A stretch of DNA of 64,000 nt from Streptomyces sp. ERV7 (GCF_001653515.1 NZ_LYOY01000040.1:1550001-1614000); one strand, 5' to 3'; counted from the stretch's first letter, positions 24,380-33,093 are shown. Notes: generated by a model from the sequence alone, not told the origin. Translations and numbers: made by a program.

Positions 24380-25231
24380 ATGGCTGCCTCCAACGCGCTC
24401 GCGCGTCCCCGCAAGAAGAAGTCCAAGCTCGGCTGGAACCTGCTCGGTCTGCTCGTCTTCGCGACCGCGGGCTTCCCGGTCTACTGGATGCTCAACACGG
24501 CGCTCAAGCCGGCCAAGGACGCGATCGACCCGAGCCCGCACTTCTTCCCGCGGTCCTTCACCCTGGAGAACTTCCGCCGGGCGCTGGACATCGGTGACTT
24601 CTGGGGCGCGATCGGCCGCTCGCTGATCGTCTCCGTCGTCGTCGTGGTGATCGGCATCGCGGTCGGACTGCTCGCCGCGCTCGCCATCTCGCGGTTCGCC
24701 TTCCGGGGCCGCAAGATCGTGATCGTCGGCATCCTGGCGGTCCAGATGGTCCCGCTGGTCGCGATGATCATCCCGGTCTTCCTGCTCCTCAACGACCTCG
24801 GCCAGTACGACAAGTTGTCCGGTCTGGTCCTCACCTACCTCACCTTCATCCTGCCCTTCACGGTCTGGACGCTGCGCGGCTTCATCGTCAACGTCCCCAA
24901 GGAGCTGGAGGAGGCGGCGATGGTCGACGGGTGCAGCCGCACCGGCGCCTTCGTCCGCGTGGTGTTCCCGCTGCTGGCCCCTGGCATGGTGGCCACCTCG
25001 GTTTACGGCTTCATCCAGGCGTGGAACGAATACCTCTACGCCCTCATGCTGATGAGCCAGAACCACCAGACGGCCACCGTCTGGCTGTCCAACTTCACCA
25101 CCCAGCACGGCACCGAGTTCGCCCCCATGATGGCCGGCTCCACCATGATGGCCGTCCCCATCGTGGCTCTGTTCCTCCTCGTCCAGCGCAAGATGGCCGC
25201 GGGTCTGACGGCCGGCGCGGTGAAGGGATGA
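24380..25231 (+). CDS. dasC: ABC sugar transporter permease DasC
   Basis: A 283-residue MalG-type permease that forms the membrane channel with DasB. Six hydrophobic segments are visible, with the EAA loop KELEEAAMVDGCSRTGAFVR near residue 180. It begins three bases after dasB with GGAG inside the end of that gene and ends by overlapping the hexosaminidase start by four bases. The four genes dasA-dasB-dasC-hexosaminidase therefore read as one operon. Confidence 0.93.
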   Translation: MAASNALARPRKKKSKLGWNLLGLLVFATAGFPVYWMLNTALKPAKDAIDPSPHFFPRSFTLENFRRALDIGDFWGAIGRSLIVSVVVVVIGIAVGLLAALAISRFAFRGRKIVIVGILAVQMVPLVAMIIPVFLLLNDLGQYDKLSGLVLTYLTFILPFTVWTLRGFIVNVPKELEEAAMVDGCSRTGAFVRVVFPLLAPGMVATSVYGFIQAWNEYLYALMLMSQNHQTATVWLSNFTTQHGTEFAPMMAGSTMMAVPIVALFLLVQRKMAAGLTAGAVKG

Positions 25232-26760
25232 TGACGCCGCCCATGACGACGATCGCACGCGGCACCGACACACTCACGCGCGACGCCCTGACCGTCCTGC
25301 AGCCCGGCTTCGTCGGCACCACCGCGCCCGACTGGCTGCTGCGCCGGATCGGCGAAGGCCTCACCTCGGTGGGCCTGTTCGGCCGCAACATCGCCACGGC
25401 GGACCAACTGGCCGCGCTGACGGCCCAGTTGCGGGCCGAGCGGGACGACGTCCTGGTGGCCATCGACGAGGAGGGCGGGGACGTCACCCGCCTGGAGGTC
25501 CGTACGGGCTCGTCCTTCCCCGGCAACCTGGCGCTGGGGTCGGTGGACGACACCGGCCTGACCCGCGCGGTGGCGCACGAGCTGGGCCGCCGGCTGGCGG
25601 CCTGCGGGGTGGACCTGAACTGGGCCCCCTCGGCCGACGTGAACTCGAATCCCGGCAATCCGGTCATCGGGGTACGGTCCTTCGGCGCCGACCCGCACCT
25701 CGTGGCGCGGCACACCGCCGCGTACATCGAGGGGCTCCAGGCCGCCGGAGTCGCCGCCTGCACCAAGCACTTCCCGGGCCACGGCGACACGGCGGTCGAC
25801 TCGCACCACGCGCTCCCGCGCATCGACGTGGACCTCGACACGCTCCACGCCCGTGAACTGGTGCCCTTCCGCGCGGCCATCGCCGCGGGTTCCAAGTCGG
25901 TGATGAGCGCGCACATCCTGCTGCCCGCGCTCGACCCGGCCCGCCCGGCGACGCTGAGTCCGCGCGTGCTGACCGGACTGCTCCGCGAGGAGCTCGGCTA
26001 CGACGGGCTGATCGTCACCGACGCCGTGGAGATGCAGGCCATCGCCTCGACGTACGGGATCGAGCGCGGCTCGGTCCTCGCGATCGCGGCCGGGGCCGAC
26101 GCGCTGTGCGTCGGCGGCGGTCTGGCGGACGAGGACACCGTGCTGCGGCTGCGGGACGCGCTGGTCGCGGCGGTACGGGCCGGGGAACTGCCCGAGTCGC
26201 GCCTGGCGGACGCGGCGCGGCGGGTACGCGCGCTCGCGTCCTGGACGCGGCAGGCCAGGGGGAACGCCGCGGGGCCGGGCGCGGATGTGCAGGAGGGGAC
26301 CGCGCCCGGCACCGACATCGGCCTGGTCGCGGCCCGCCGCGCCCTGCGGGTGACGGGCGACGCGCTCCCGCTGACCTCGCCGCCCTATGTGGCGGCGTTC
26401 ACCCCCGTCGCGAACATCGCGGTCGGCGACGAGACGCCGTGGGGGGTGGCGGCGGAGCTGGGCGCGTTGCTGCCGGGAACGACGACGGGGACGTACGGTC
26501 CGTCCGCGGACCCGTCCTCGGTGCTTGCCGCGGCCGGCTCGCGCCGGATCGTGGCGGTCGTCCGCGACGAGCACCGCCATCCGTGGATGGGCGCGGCCCT
26601 CCACGCACTGCTGTCGGCGCGCCCCGACACGGCGGTGATCGAGATGGGGGTCCCGCAGGCTCCCGCGCGGGGTGCGGTGCACATCGCCACGCACGGGGCG
26701 GCGAGGGTATGCGGCCGAGCGGCAGCAGAGCTCCTCACCCCCACCCCACCCGTCACCTGA
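25228..26760 (+). CDS. dasD: GH3 beta-N-acetylhexosaminidase
   Basis: A 510-residue family 3 glycoside hydrolase, predicted cytoplasmic as no signal peptide is seen. The NagZ-type signature KHFPGHGDTAVDSHHALP carries the catalytic Asp-His dyad, and LIVTDAVEMQAI carries the nucleophile aspartate. A C-terminal extension of about 170 residues follows the barrel. It would split imported chitobiose into N-acetylglucosamine. The start overlaps the dasC stop (ATGATG; the second ATG at 25231 is an alternative). The symbol follows the S. coelicolor das locus and is moderately certain. Confidence 0.88.
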   Translation: MMTPPMTTIARGTDTLTRDALTVLQPGFVGTTAPDWLLRRIGEGLTSVGLFGRNIATADQLAALTAQLRAERDDVLVAIDEEGGDVTRLEVRTGSSFPGNLALGSVDDTGLTRAVAHELGRRLAACGVDLNWAPSADVNSNPGNPVIGVRSFGADPHLVARHTAAYIEGLQAAGVAACTKHFPGHGDTAVDSHHALPRIDVDLDTLHARELVPFRAAIAAGSKSVMSAHILLPALDPARPATLSPRVLTGLLREELGYDGLIVTDAVEMQAIASTYGIERGSVLAIAAGADALCVGGGLADEDTVLRLRDALVAAVRAGELPESRLADAARRVRALASWTRQARGNAAGPGADVQEGTAPGTDIGLVAARRALRVTGDALPLTSPPYVAAFTPVANIAVGDETPWGVAAELGALLPGTTTGTYGPSADPSSVLAAAGSRRIVAVVRDEHRHPWMGAALHALLSARPDTAVIEMGVPQAPARGAVHIATHGAARVCGRAAAELLTPTPPVT

Positions 26761-26802
26761 ACCCCTCTGGCGGGCGGCCGGGGGCGGCTCGGGCCCGCGC
26801 TA

Positions 26803-26821
26803 CCGGGGGCCACGCCCCCGG
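26803..26821. terminator. GC hairpin between hexosaminidase and nagB
   Basis: CCGGGGGC-CAC-GCCCCCGG forms an 8-bp stem with a 3-base loop between two convergent genes. Its surroundings (including GGCTGGTCGCGC at 26856-26867) resemble interspersed intergenic repeats common in streptomycetes. A terminator role is plausible but less certain than for longer stems here. Confidence 0.5.
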
Positions 26822-26882
26822 ACCCCGCTGTGTTGCGTCCGCGGCTCCGGTGGTGGGCTGGTCGCGCAGTTGGGTGGGGGAA

Positions 26883-27668
26883 CTACAGGCCCTGCCACGC
26901 CGGCTTGTTCGCGTATGTGTGGCGGAAATAGTCCGCCAGCTTCAGCTTCGACGCCGCCGCCTCGTCCACCACAACAGTCGCGTGCGCGTGCAGCTGAAGC
27001 GCCGACGCGGGGACCACAGAGGCCACCGGCCCCTCCACCGTCTGCGCCACCGCCTCCGCCTTGCCCTCACCCGTCGCCAGCAGCACCAGATGCCGCGCCT
27101 CAAGGATCGTGCCGATCCCCTGGGTGATCACATGGTGCGGCACCTGCTCGATGTCGTCGTCGAAGAAGCGCGCGTTGTCCACCCGCGTCTGCTCCGTCAG
27201 CGTCTTGATCCGCGTACGGGACGCCAGCGACGAGCACGGCTCGTTGAAGCCGATGTGCCCGTCCGTGCCGATCCCGAGGATCTGCAGGTCCACACCCCCG
27301 GCCGCCACCAGCGCCCGGTCGTACGCCTCGCACGCCGCCTGGACGTCCGCCGCCGAGCCGTCCGGCCCGATGAAGGAGTCCGCGCCGAGCCCGAGCGGCT
27401 CCACGACCTGGCGGATCACGGTCGCGCGGTAGGACTCGGGGTGCCCGGTCGGCAGCCCGACGTACTCGTCGAGCTGGCAGACCCGCGCCCGCGAGACATC
27501 CACGGCCCCCGCCGCGACCTTCGCCGTCAGCGCGTCGTAGATGGGCAGCGGGGTGGAGCCGGTGGCCACGCCGAGCAGGGCGTCGGGCTTGCGGCGCCAC
27601 AGTGCCGCGATGGACTCCGCGATGAGCTCGCCGCCCGCCTTGGCGTCCGGGACGATGACAACTTCCAC
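26883..27668 (-). CDS. nagB: Glucosamine-6-phosphate deaminase
   Basis: A 261-residue enzyme converting glucosamine-6-phosphate to fructose-6-phosphate and ammonia, the step that removes the DasR inducer. Motifs include LLGVATGSTPLPIYDAL (phosphate loop), QLDEYVGLP (catalytic Asp), GIGTDGHIGFNEP and AVVPASALQLHAHATVVVD. The start is GTG at 27668. A dre operator lies 36 bases upstream, shared with the divergent SIS gene, so DasR should control both. The gene is convergent with the hexosaminidase gene. Confidence 0.94.
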   Translation of the reverse strand: MEVVIVPDAKAGGELIAESIAALWRRKPDALLGVATGSTPLPIYDALTAKVAAGAVDVSRARVCQLDEYVGLPTGHPESYRATVIRQVVEPLGLGADSFIGPDGSAADVQAACEAYDRALVAAGGVDLQILGIGTDGHIGFNEPCSSLASRTRIKTLTEQTRVDNARFFDDDIEQVPHHVITQGIGTILEARHLVLLATGEGKAEAVAQTVEGPVASVVPASALQLHAHATVVVDEAAASKLKLADYFRHTYANKPAWQGL

Positions 27669-27703
27669 GTGGGCCTGCCGATCTGGAGACGTAGACTAAC
27701 CAG

Positions 27704-27719
27704 GGTGGTATAGACCAAT
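27704..27719. promoter_or_regulatory. DasR operator (dre) between nagB and SIS gene
   Basis: GGTGGTATAGACCAAT matches the dre consensus in most positions and lies between the divergent nagB and SIS-domain genes. It can repress both promoters. Confidence 0.8.
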
Positions 27720-27824
27720 CTAGCAGAGCGGGCCGCTCTCCCGCTGGCGGTCGCGCCTTCTGTCATGGTCGACTGGAGGGGTTTCGGCAACGCGTACAGA
27801 GACCGCCCTCTGGAGGCATTCCGT

Positions 27825-28907
27825 ATGTCGTCCCCGACCTCGCCGGCCCACCGTGAGGCGCACAGCGAGCAGCCCGGCCGGATCATGCGCGGCGAGATGG
27901 CGGAGCAGCCCGCCGTACTGCGCCGCATCCTCGCCGAAGGCGCGCCCCGCATCCGAGAAGTGGCCGCCGCGATCGCCGCCCGCAGACCGCGCTTCGTCCT
28001 GCTGACCGCCCGCGGCACCTCCGACAACGCCGCCCTGTACGCCAAGTACCTGCTGGAGATCCGGCTCGGGATGCCCTGCGGGCTCACCTCGATGTCCACG
28101 ACCACCGCGTACGGCGCCCGCCCCGACCTCAGCGACGTCCTGGTGATCACCGTCAGCCAGTCCGGCGGCTCGCCCGACCTCGTCGACTCCACCCGGGCCG
28201 CCCGGAGCGCCGGCGCCCTCACCCTGGCCGTCACCAACAACGCCGACTCGCCGCTCGCGGCCGTCTCCGAGCACCACATCGACATCCTGGCCGGACCGGA
28301 GAAGGCGCTGCCCGCGACCAAGACGTACACCGCCTCGCTGCTCGCCCTCTACCTCTTCGTCGAGGGGCTGCGCGGCGGCGACGTCTCGGCCGCCGAGGCG
28401 CTGCCCGAGCTCGCCGACCGCATCCTGGCGCGGCAGGACGAGGTGAGACAGCTGGCCTCGCGCTACCGCTTCGCCGAGCGCATGGTCATCACCTCGCGGG
28501 GCTACGGCTACCCCACGGCCAAGGAAGCCGCTCTCAAACTGATGGAGACCAGCTACATCCCCGCCCTCTCCTACTCCGGTGCCGATCTGCTGCACGGTCC
28601 GCTCGCGATGGTCGACAACATCTCGCCGGTGATCGCGGTGGTCACCGACGGCCGCGGCGGCCAGGCGCTCCAGCCGGTGCTCGACCGGCTGCGCGGCCGG
28701 GGCGCCGACCTCTTCGTCGTCGGCCCCAAACCGCAGGTGGACGCGGCCTCGGCGGGATTCGTCCTGCCGGTCGAGGGCGTCCCCGAGGAGCTCCAGCCGG
28801 TCCTGGAGATCCTCCCGCTGCAACTCCTCGCGTACGAGGTGACCATCGCCCGGGGCCAGGACCCCGACGCGCCCCGCGCCCTGGCGAAGGTGACGGAGAC
28901 CCGCTGA
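27825..28907 (+). CDS. SIS-domain sugar-phosphate isomerase (GlmS-like C-terminal half)
   Basis: A 360-residue protein with two SIS domains and no glutaminase domain. Seen are LLTARGTSDNAALYAKYLLE, VITVSQSGGSPDLVDST and ALKLMETSYIPALSYSGADLLHGPLAM, all typical of the isomerase half of GlmS or of AgaS-like deaminase/isomerases. It probably acts on glucosamine-6-phosphate or N-acetylglucosamine-6-phosphate. GGAGG lies eight bases before the ATG at 27825. Divergent from nagB across a dre site, so it belongs to the aminosugar regulon. Exact reaction is not set by sequence. Confidence 0.85.
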   Translation: MSSPTSPAHREAHSEQPGRIMRGEMAEQPAVLRRILAEGAPRIREVAAAIAARRPRFVLLTARGTSDNAALYAKYLLEIRLGMPCGLTSMSTTTAYGARPDLSDVLVITVSQSGGSPDLVDSTRAARSAGALTLAVTNNADSPLAAVSEHHIDILAGPEKALPATKTYTASLLALYLFVEGLRGGDVSAAEALPELADRILARQDEVRQLASRYRFAERMVITSRGYGYPTAKEAALKLMETSYIPALSYSGADLLHGPLAMVDNISPVIAVVTDGRGGQALQPVLDRLRGRGADLFVVGPKPQVDAASAGFVLPVEGVPEELQPVLEILPLQLLAYEVTIARGQDPDAPRALAKVTETR

Positions 28908-29003
28908 CGCGGGGCCGCGCCGGGCCGGGGAGTGGACCGGACTAGGCGTGGCGCGCCGCGCATGGCAGTCTCATACCCGCCTGGAGCAGGGCCGGTAAAC
29001 GGA

Positions 29004-29032
29004 TGGACACGAATAATGGTCTAGTCCACAAT
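29004..29032 (+). promoter_or_regulatory. Promoter with embedded DasR operator, driving an sRNA
   Basis: TGGACA (29004-29009), a 17-base spacer, and CACAAT (29027-29032) form a plausible promoter starting near 29038. The dre AATGGTCTAGTCCACA (29015-29030) fills the spacer and most of the -10, a classic repressor position. No protein gene follows for 200 bases; the small RNA does. Confidence 0.75.
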
Positions 29033-29038
29033 GGCCCG

Positions 29039-29197
29039 AGCAGGCCTCCGGCCTCCCCGCACAGGAGGCCGGACAGAGGTACGCGGCGCTCTCTGCCCTG
29101 ACAGCGCCGAGGACCTCCCGTAAGGCCGAGGGGCACCGCACACCCGTCGGCCGGCAGTTCCGGGCTGCGGTGCCGGACGGGCCGAGGGTCCCGCCCC
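29039..29197 (+). ncRNA. Small RNA resembling scr5239
   Basis: The interval lies between the SIS gene and the PdtaS-type kinase gene, the same place as scr5239, the conserved 159-nt streptomycete sRNA that represses agarase and methionine genes and is DasR-dependent. The sequence folds: GGCCTCC pairs with GGAGGCC near the 5' end, CAGAG with CTCTG in the middle, and GGCACCGCA (29132-29140) with TGCGGTGCC (29166-29174) near the 3' end. Ends are set from the promoter and the known length, not from data. The identification by context is inference; the exact scr5239 sequence was not compared. Confidence 0.65.
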
Positions 29198-29230
29198 GGC
29201 GCCGTAGCCCGCGCGGGTACCCTCGCTGAC

Positions 29231-30706
29231 GTGCCCTCCATGAACGACCTCGTACGTCAGCACACCGCTCTCAGTGAATCCGACCTGGAGTGGCTCCATC
29301 TGCTGGTCTCGGAGTGGCAGCTGCTCTCCGACCTCTCCTTCGCCGACCTCGTGCTCTGGGTGCCCACCCTCGACGGCACCCGGTACGTCTCCGTCGCGCA
29401 GATGAGGCCCAACACCGGCCCCACCTCCTACCAGGACGACATGGTCGGCCATCTCGTCCCGCGCGGCCGCCGCCCGCTGCTCGACGCCGCGCTCGACGAG
29501 GGCCGGATCGTGCGCGAGGGCGACCCGGAGTGGCGCGAGGAGGTGCCGGTGAGGGTCGAGTCCATTCCCGTACGCCGGGAGGGCCGCGTCCTCGGGGTGA
29601 TCGCGCGCAACACCAATCTGCTCACCGTGCGTACACCCTCCCGCCTGGAGCTCACCTATCTCCAGTCCGCCTCCGACCTGGCGCAGATGATCGCCGCCGG
29701 GTCCTTCCCCTTCCCGGGGCAGCAGGTCGACATGGACGCCTCGCCGCGCGCCGGCGACGGGCTGATCCGGCTGGACGCGGACGGCATCGTCCAGTACGCC
29801 TCGCCCAACGCCCTCTCCGCGTACCACCACCTCGGCCTCGCCTCCGACCTGGTCGGCCAGCACCTGGGCGAGCTCACCGCCCAACTCGCGCCCTCGCGCG
29901 GCCCGGTGGACGAGGCCATCGCCAAGCTGGCCAGCGGCTACGCCCCGCGCGAGACCGAGGTCGAGGGCAGCGGCGGGGTCATCCAGCTGCGCGCCATCCC
30001 GCTCAAGCCCAAGGGCACCCGGATCGGTTCGCTGGTCCTGCTGCGGGACGTCACCGAACTGCGCCGCCGCGAGCGCGAGTTGATCACCAAGGACGCCACC
30101 ATCCGGGAGATCCACCACCGGGTGAAGAACAACCTCCAGACGGTGGCGGCGCTGCTGCGCCTGCAGGCCCGGCGGATCGACTCCGAGCAGGGGCGCGAGG
30201 CGCTGAACGAGGCGGTGCGGCGGGTCGGCTCGATCGCGATCGTGCACGAGACGCTCTCCCAGAACCTGGACGAGCGCGTCGAGTTCGACGAGATCGCCGA
30301 CCGGGTCCTCGCGATGGTGGCGGAGATCTCCCCGGGCAAGGTCACCTGCCGCCGTACGGGCCGGTTCGGCATCCTGGACGCCGAGGTCGCCACCCCGCTG
30401 GCGATGGTGCTGACCGAGATCCTCCAGAACGCGCTCGAACACGCCTTCGCCCAGGGGGAGCAGGGCACGGTGGAGGTCTCGGCGGTGCGCGGCGGCACCC
30501 GCGACGACGCCCGGCTGCTGATCACCGTGCGCGACGACGGCCGGGGGCTGCCCGAGGGGTTCGACCCGCAGAAGGCCGGGAACCTCGGCCTCCAGATCGT
30601 CCGCACCCTGGTCGAGGGCGAGCTGGGCGGCGCCTTCGACATGCTGGCGGCGCCGGAGCGGGGCACCCAGGTGGTACTGGACGTGCCGGTGCGCGCCGAC
30701 AAGTAG
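29231..30706 (+). CDS. Sensor histidine kinase, PdtaS type
   Basis: A 491-residue cytoplasmic kinase: an N-terminal H-kinase-N/GAF-like domain (LTEWQLL-type helix reading SEWQLLSDLSFADL, then RPNTGPTSYQDD), a PAS domain near residues 170-270, and a HisKA_2 transmitter with phospho-histidine in REIHHRVKNNLQTVAALLRL. The ATPase boxes are EILQNALEHAF, VRDDGRGLPEGF and NLGLQIV. Sequence and position beside wblE match mycobacterial PdtaS beside whiB1, which signals to an RNA-binding ANTAR regulator. No membrane segment is seen. The start may be GTG 29231 or ATG 29240. Confidence 0.88.
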   Translation: MPSMNDLVRQHTALSESDLEWLHLLVSEWQLLSDLSFADLVLWVPTLDGTRYVSVAQMRPNTGPTSYQDDMVGHLVPRGRRPLLDAALDEGRIVREGDPEWREEVPVRVESIPVRREGRVLGVIARNTNLLTVRTPSRLELTYLQSASDLAQMIAAGSFPFPGQQVDMDASPRAGDGLIRLDADGIVQYASPNALSAYHHLGLASDLVGQHLGELTAQLAPSRGPVDEAIAKLASGYAPRETEVEGSGGVIQLRAIPLKPKGTRIGSLVLLRDVTELRRRERELITKDATIREIHHRVKNNLQTVAALLRLQARRIDSEQGREALNEAVRRVGSIAIVHETLSQNLDERVEFDEIADRVLAMVAEISPGKVTCRRTGRFGILDAEVATPLAMVLTEILQNALEHAFAQGEQGTVEVSAVRGGTRDDARLLITVRDDGRGLPEGFDPQKAGNLGLQIVRTLVEGELGGAFDMLAAPERGTQVVLDVPVRADK

Positions 30707-30742
30707 CCGGTACGCGCGGGCAGCAGGCCCCACAGACAGCAG

Positions 30743-30774
30743 CGAGCCCCGGACCGAGAACGGTCCGGGGCTCG
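30743..30774. terminator. Bidirectional terminator between kinase and wblE
   Basis: A 14-bp perfect stem (30743-30756 with 30761-30774) with an AGAA tetraloop lies between the convergent kinase and wblE genes. Confidence 0.85.
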
Positions 30775-30866
30775 AATGCTGTGGGTTACTGCTGCGCGCT
30801 GCGGCTCGGGGGGCGGTGAGTGCGTACTCGCTGTACGCGCCGCGCGGGCCTAGGCAGGAGGGGGGA

Positions 30867-31124
30867 TCAGGCGGTCGCGTTACGCGCCCGGTTGCGAGCG
30901 GCACGGCGCTTCATCGCGCGGCGCTCGTCCTCGCTGAGGCCACCCCAGACGCCGGAGTCCTGGCCGGACTCGAGCGCCCACTGCAGGCACTGCTCCATGA
31001 CGGGGCAGCGGCGGCAGACGGCCTTGGCTTCCTCGATCTGCAGCAGCGCAGGACCGGTGTTGCCGATGGGGAAGAACAGCTCCGGGTCTTCCTCACGACA
31101 AACGGCGTTGTGACGCCAGTCCAT
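30867..31124 (-). CDS. wblE: WhiB-like iron-sulfur protein WblE
   Basis: An 85-residue Wbl protein. Four cluster cysteines occur at C9, C37, C40 and C46 (AVCREEDPELFFP and AVCRRCPVMEQCL). The Wbl turn GVWGGLSEDERR and a basic C-terminus (MKRRAARNRARN) follow. It is the WhiB1 orthologue by sequence and by its position next to the PdtaS-type kinase; WhiB1 binds the primary sigma factor and responds to nitric oxide. AGAGAGG precedes the ATG. A LacI-type palindrome lies 42 bases upstream. Confidence 0.95.
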   Translation of the reverse strand: MDWRHNAVCREEDPELFFPIGNTGPALLQIEEAKAVCRRCPVMEQCLQWALESGQDSGVWGGLSEDERRAMKRRAARNRARNATA

Positions 31125-31438
31125 GGCTGCTACCTCTCTTGGTATGTGTGACGGTGCTTGTGAATGTGAACGCTTTCACGAATCCCCCCGCAAGGGAAGG
31201 GCCGACTTCCAGTTGGACTGGTTGTGGTCCTGAGTTGAGGAGGGGTTCTGGCTCTCACGGAGGCCGGTGTTGCGGGCCGTCCCGATCGCCATGTAGAGAT
31301 TCGCAAACCTCGGCGGCGGATACAACCCCTTCAGGAAAGTTTTTTTTGATTCCTCGGTGTCGACTGGGTCACAGTCGTACTTCTATGGGGTGGGCCCCAG
31401 CCCAAACGTTCGAGTTAAAGGACTTTCGGCCCTTCCAC
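31125..31438. other. Non-coding leader and promoter region of wblE
   Basis: No gene is seen in these 314 bases. It holds a LacI-family-like palindrome GTGAACGCTTTCAC (31166-31179), a run of eight T (31340-31347) and AT-rich stretches suited to promoters for wblE on the minus strand. The 3' end of the broken kinase-like gene lies at its right edge. I could not place a -35/-10 pair with confidence. Confidence 0.6.
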
Positions 31439-32490
31439 TCACACAATCACACGCAGTGCCCGGCGTACGCCTGTGAACGTCACGCTCGTACGCAGACCCA
31501 GGTGGTCGCCGTCCATCTGGAAGGGCAGCGGGGCCTTGGAATGCAAGGTGAAGTCCGTGAGGTCGTGCTGTGAATCCGCGTGCTTGCCGTGTGGACCCTT
31601 CTCGGGGGTCGAGGTCAGCAGCTGAGTGGCGTACCGGGCCGCCGAGGGGGTCGACAGCCGGGAGAGCGAGAGCACGTCCAGGGCCGTCTCGAAGGACGCC
31701 TCCGGGGTCGCGTACACCGGGCGATTGCCCAGGTAGGTCCACGGAGAGGTGTTGCAGACTATCGACATCACCAGGTCCTCGACCGGGTCCTGCCCGGGCC
31801 GCTCCAGGGTGATCGTGCCGTGCCGCCGGTGCCGCTCCGCGAAGAATTGGCGGGCCACCTGACGGATGTAGAGGCTGTGTGTGGAGCGTCTGCCGCGCTC
31901 CCGCTGCTGTTCGACCCGGCCGACGACCCCGGCGTCGAACCCGAATCCGGCGCAGAACGTGAACCAGCGGTCCGGTACGCCCTCGTCCTCGGTGCCCGGG
32001 GTGCCGGCCGCCAGGCCCAGGCTCACCGTGCGGCCGCGGCCCTCGCGCAGGGCGTCCAGCAGTATGCCGGTCGCCTCGACGGGCTCGTTGGGCAGTCCGA
32101 TCGCGCGTGCGAAGACATTGGTGGAGCCGCCGGGGACCGCCGCGAAGCTCGGCAGGTTCTCCGGGTCGGGGCCGTTGTGGAGCAGACCGTTGACGACCTC
32201 GTTGACGGTGCCGTCGCCGCCGAGCGCCACGACCAGGTCGATGTCGCTGCTCTCCGCCGCCCGCCGCCCGAGGTCGCGGGCGTGGCCCCGGTACTCCGGC
32301 CGCCGAGCGCCACGACCAGGTCGATGTCGCTGCTCTCCGCCGCCCGCCGCCCGAGGTCGCGGGCGTGGCCCCGGTACTCCGTCGTCACGGCCTCCAGCTT
32401 CATCTCGCTGGCCAGCGCATGGATGAGGACATCACGGGTGCGGGCACTGGTGGTGGTAGCCGCCGGGTTGACCACGAGAAGTGCACGCAT
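31439..32490 (-). pseudogene. Diacylglycerol/sphingosine kinase-like gene, frameshifted by tandem duplication
   Basis: The N-terminal part (MRALLVVNPAATTTSARTR, then EAVTTEYRGHARDLGRRAAE) and the C-terminal part (VALGGDGTVNEVVNGLLHNG through FTGVRRALRVIV) together form a DAGK-catalytic-domain lipid kinase, but they are in different frames. An exact 83-base tandem duplication (32216-32381) separates them and shifts the frame by two. Deleting one copy would restore a continuous protein of about 320 residues with the GGDGT nucleotide site. As it stands the first frame reads into unrelated residues and stops inside the gene. A GTG at 32230 could start the second frame, but without the N-terminus. 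Confidence 0.9.
32216..32381. repeat. Exact 83-bp tandem duplication
   Basis: Copy 1 is 32216-32298 and copy 2 is 32299-32381. They agree at all 83 positions, and the match stops at both edges. The length is not a multiple of three. Perfect identity means a recent event, and recombination could remove it. Confidence 0.97.
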
Positions 32491-32597
32491 GACCGCCAGA
32501 GTACCTACCGGGCGGTACCGGGCACAGTCCAGCCCCCCGGTCCCGGACGCCCCGAGGGCCCCGGGGGAGGGTCCGCGCCGAGGGCTACCCTGCTGGG

Positions 32598-33047
32598 GTG
32601 AGTACTGAGCAGCACCCTGACAGCGAGACCGGCGCCGGCACCCCCGAGGGGCCGCGCCCCGGCCGGCTGACCGCGGCCGCCGCGATCGCCGCGGTCGAGG
32701 GCCTCGCCCTGGTCGGCGGCGGCCTCTTCATGCTCGTGATGGGCCTGATGGGCAAGCCCGACCAGCCGCGGCAGGCCGTGACCGGCGGTGTGACGCTGAT
32801 CGCCCTCGGGATCATCCCGCTGGTCGCCGCGCGCGGGCTGCTGCTGCGGCGCCGCTGGAGCCGGGGGCCCGCGCTGATCACCCAGATCCTGGCGCTGCCG
32901 GTCGCCTATATGTTCCTGACCTCGGACGGGCCGGCGATCCCGGTGGGGATCGTGACGGCCGCGCTCGCGGTGACCGGGCTGGTCCAGCTGGTCAACCCGG
33001 CGACGGCGGAGGCGCTCGGCGTCCGCGGGACGGGCGGGACGCGGTAG
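32598..33047 (+). CDS. Four-helix integral membrane protein, function unknown
   Basis: A 149-residue protein with a polar N-terminus (MSTEQHPDSETGAGTPEGPR) and four hydrophobic segments, the first at AAAAIAAVEGLALVGGGLFM. A short cytoplasmic turn (LLLRRRWSRGPA) separates helices 2 and 3, obeying the positive-inside rule. I recognise it only as a conserved streptomycete membrane protein. The start is GTG. It is divergent from the broken lipid-kinase gene and convergent with sigH. Confidence 0.7.
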   Translation: MSTEQHPDSETGAGTPEGPRPGRLTAAAAIAAVEGLALVGGGLFMLVMGLMGKPDQPRQAVTGGVTLIALGIIPLVAARGLLLRRRWSRGPALITQILALPVAYMFLTSDGPAIPVGIVTAALAVTGLVQLVNPATAEALGVRGTGGTR

Positions 33048-33060
33048 CGCTCCGCCGGCC

Positions 33061-33080
33061 GCGCGGTCGTGCGACCGCGC
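33061..33080. terminator. Hairpin between membrane protein gene and sigH
   Basis: GCGCGGTCG-TG-CGACCGCGC, a 9-bp stem between convergent genes, probably terminates both transcripts. Confidence 0.6.
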
Positions 33081-33093
33081 GCCGTCCGTGGTC

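Noticed and set aside
28942..29241. 99-residue minus-strand open frame over the sRNA interval
   Set aside because: No ribosome site or family resemblance, and it lies over a promoter, dre and foldable RNA that explain the conservation better.
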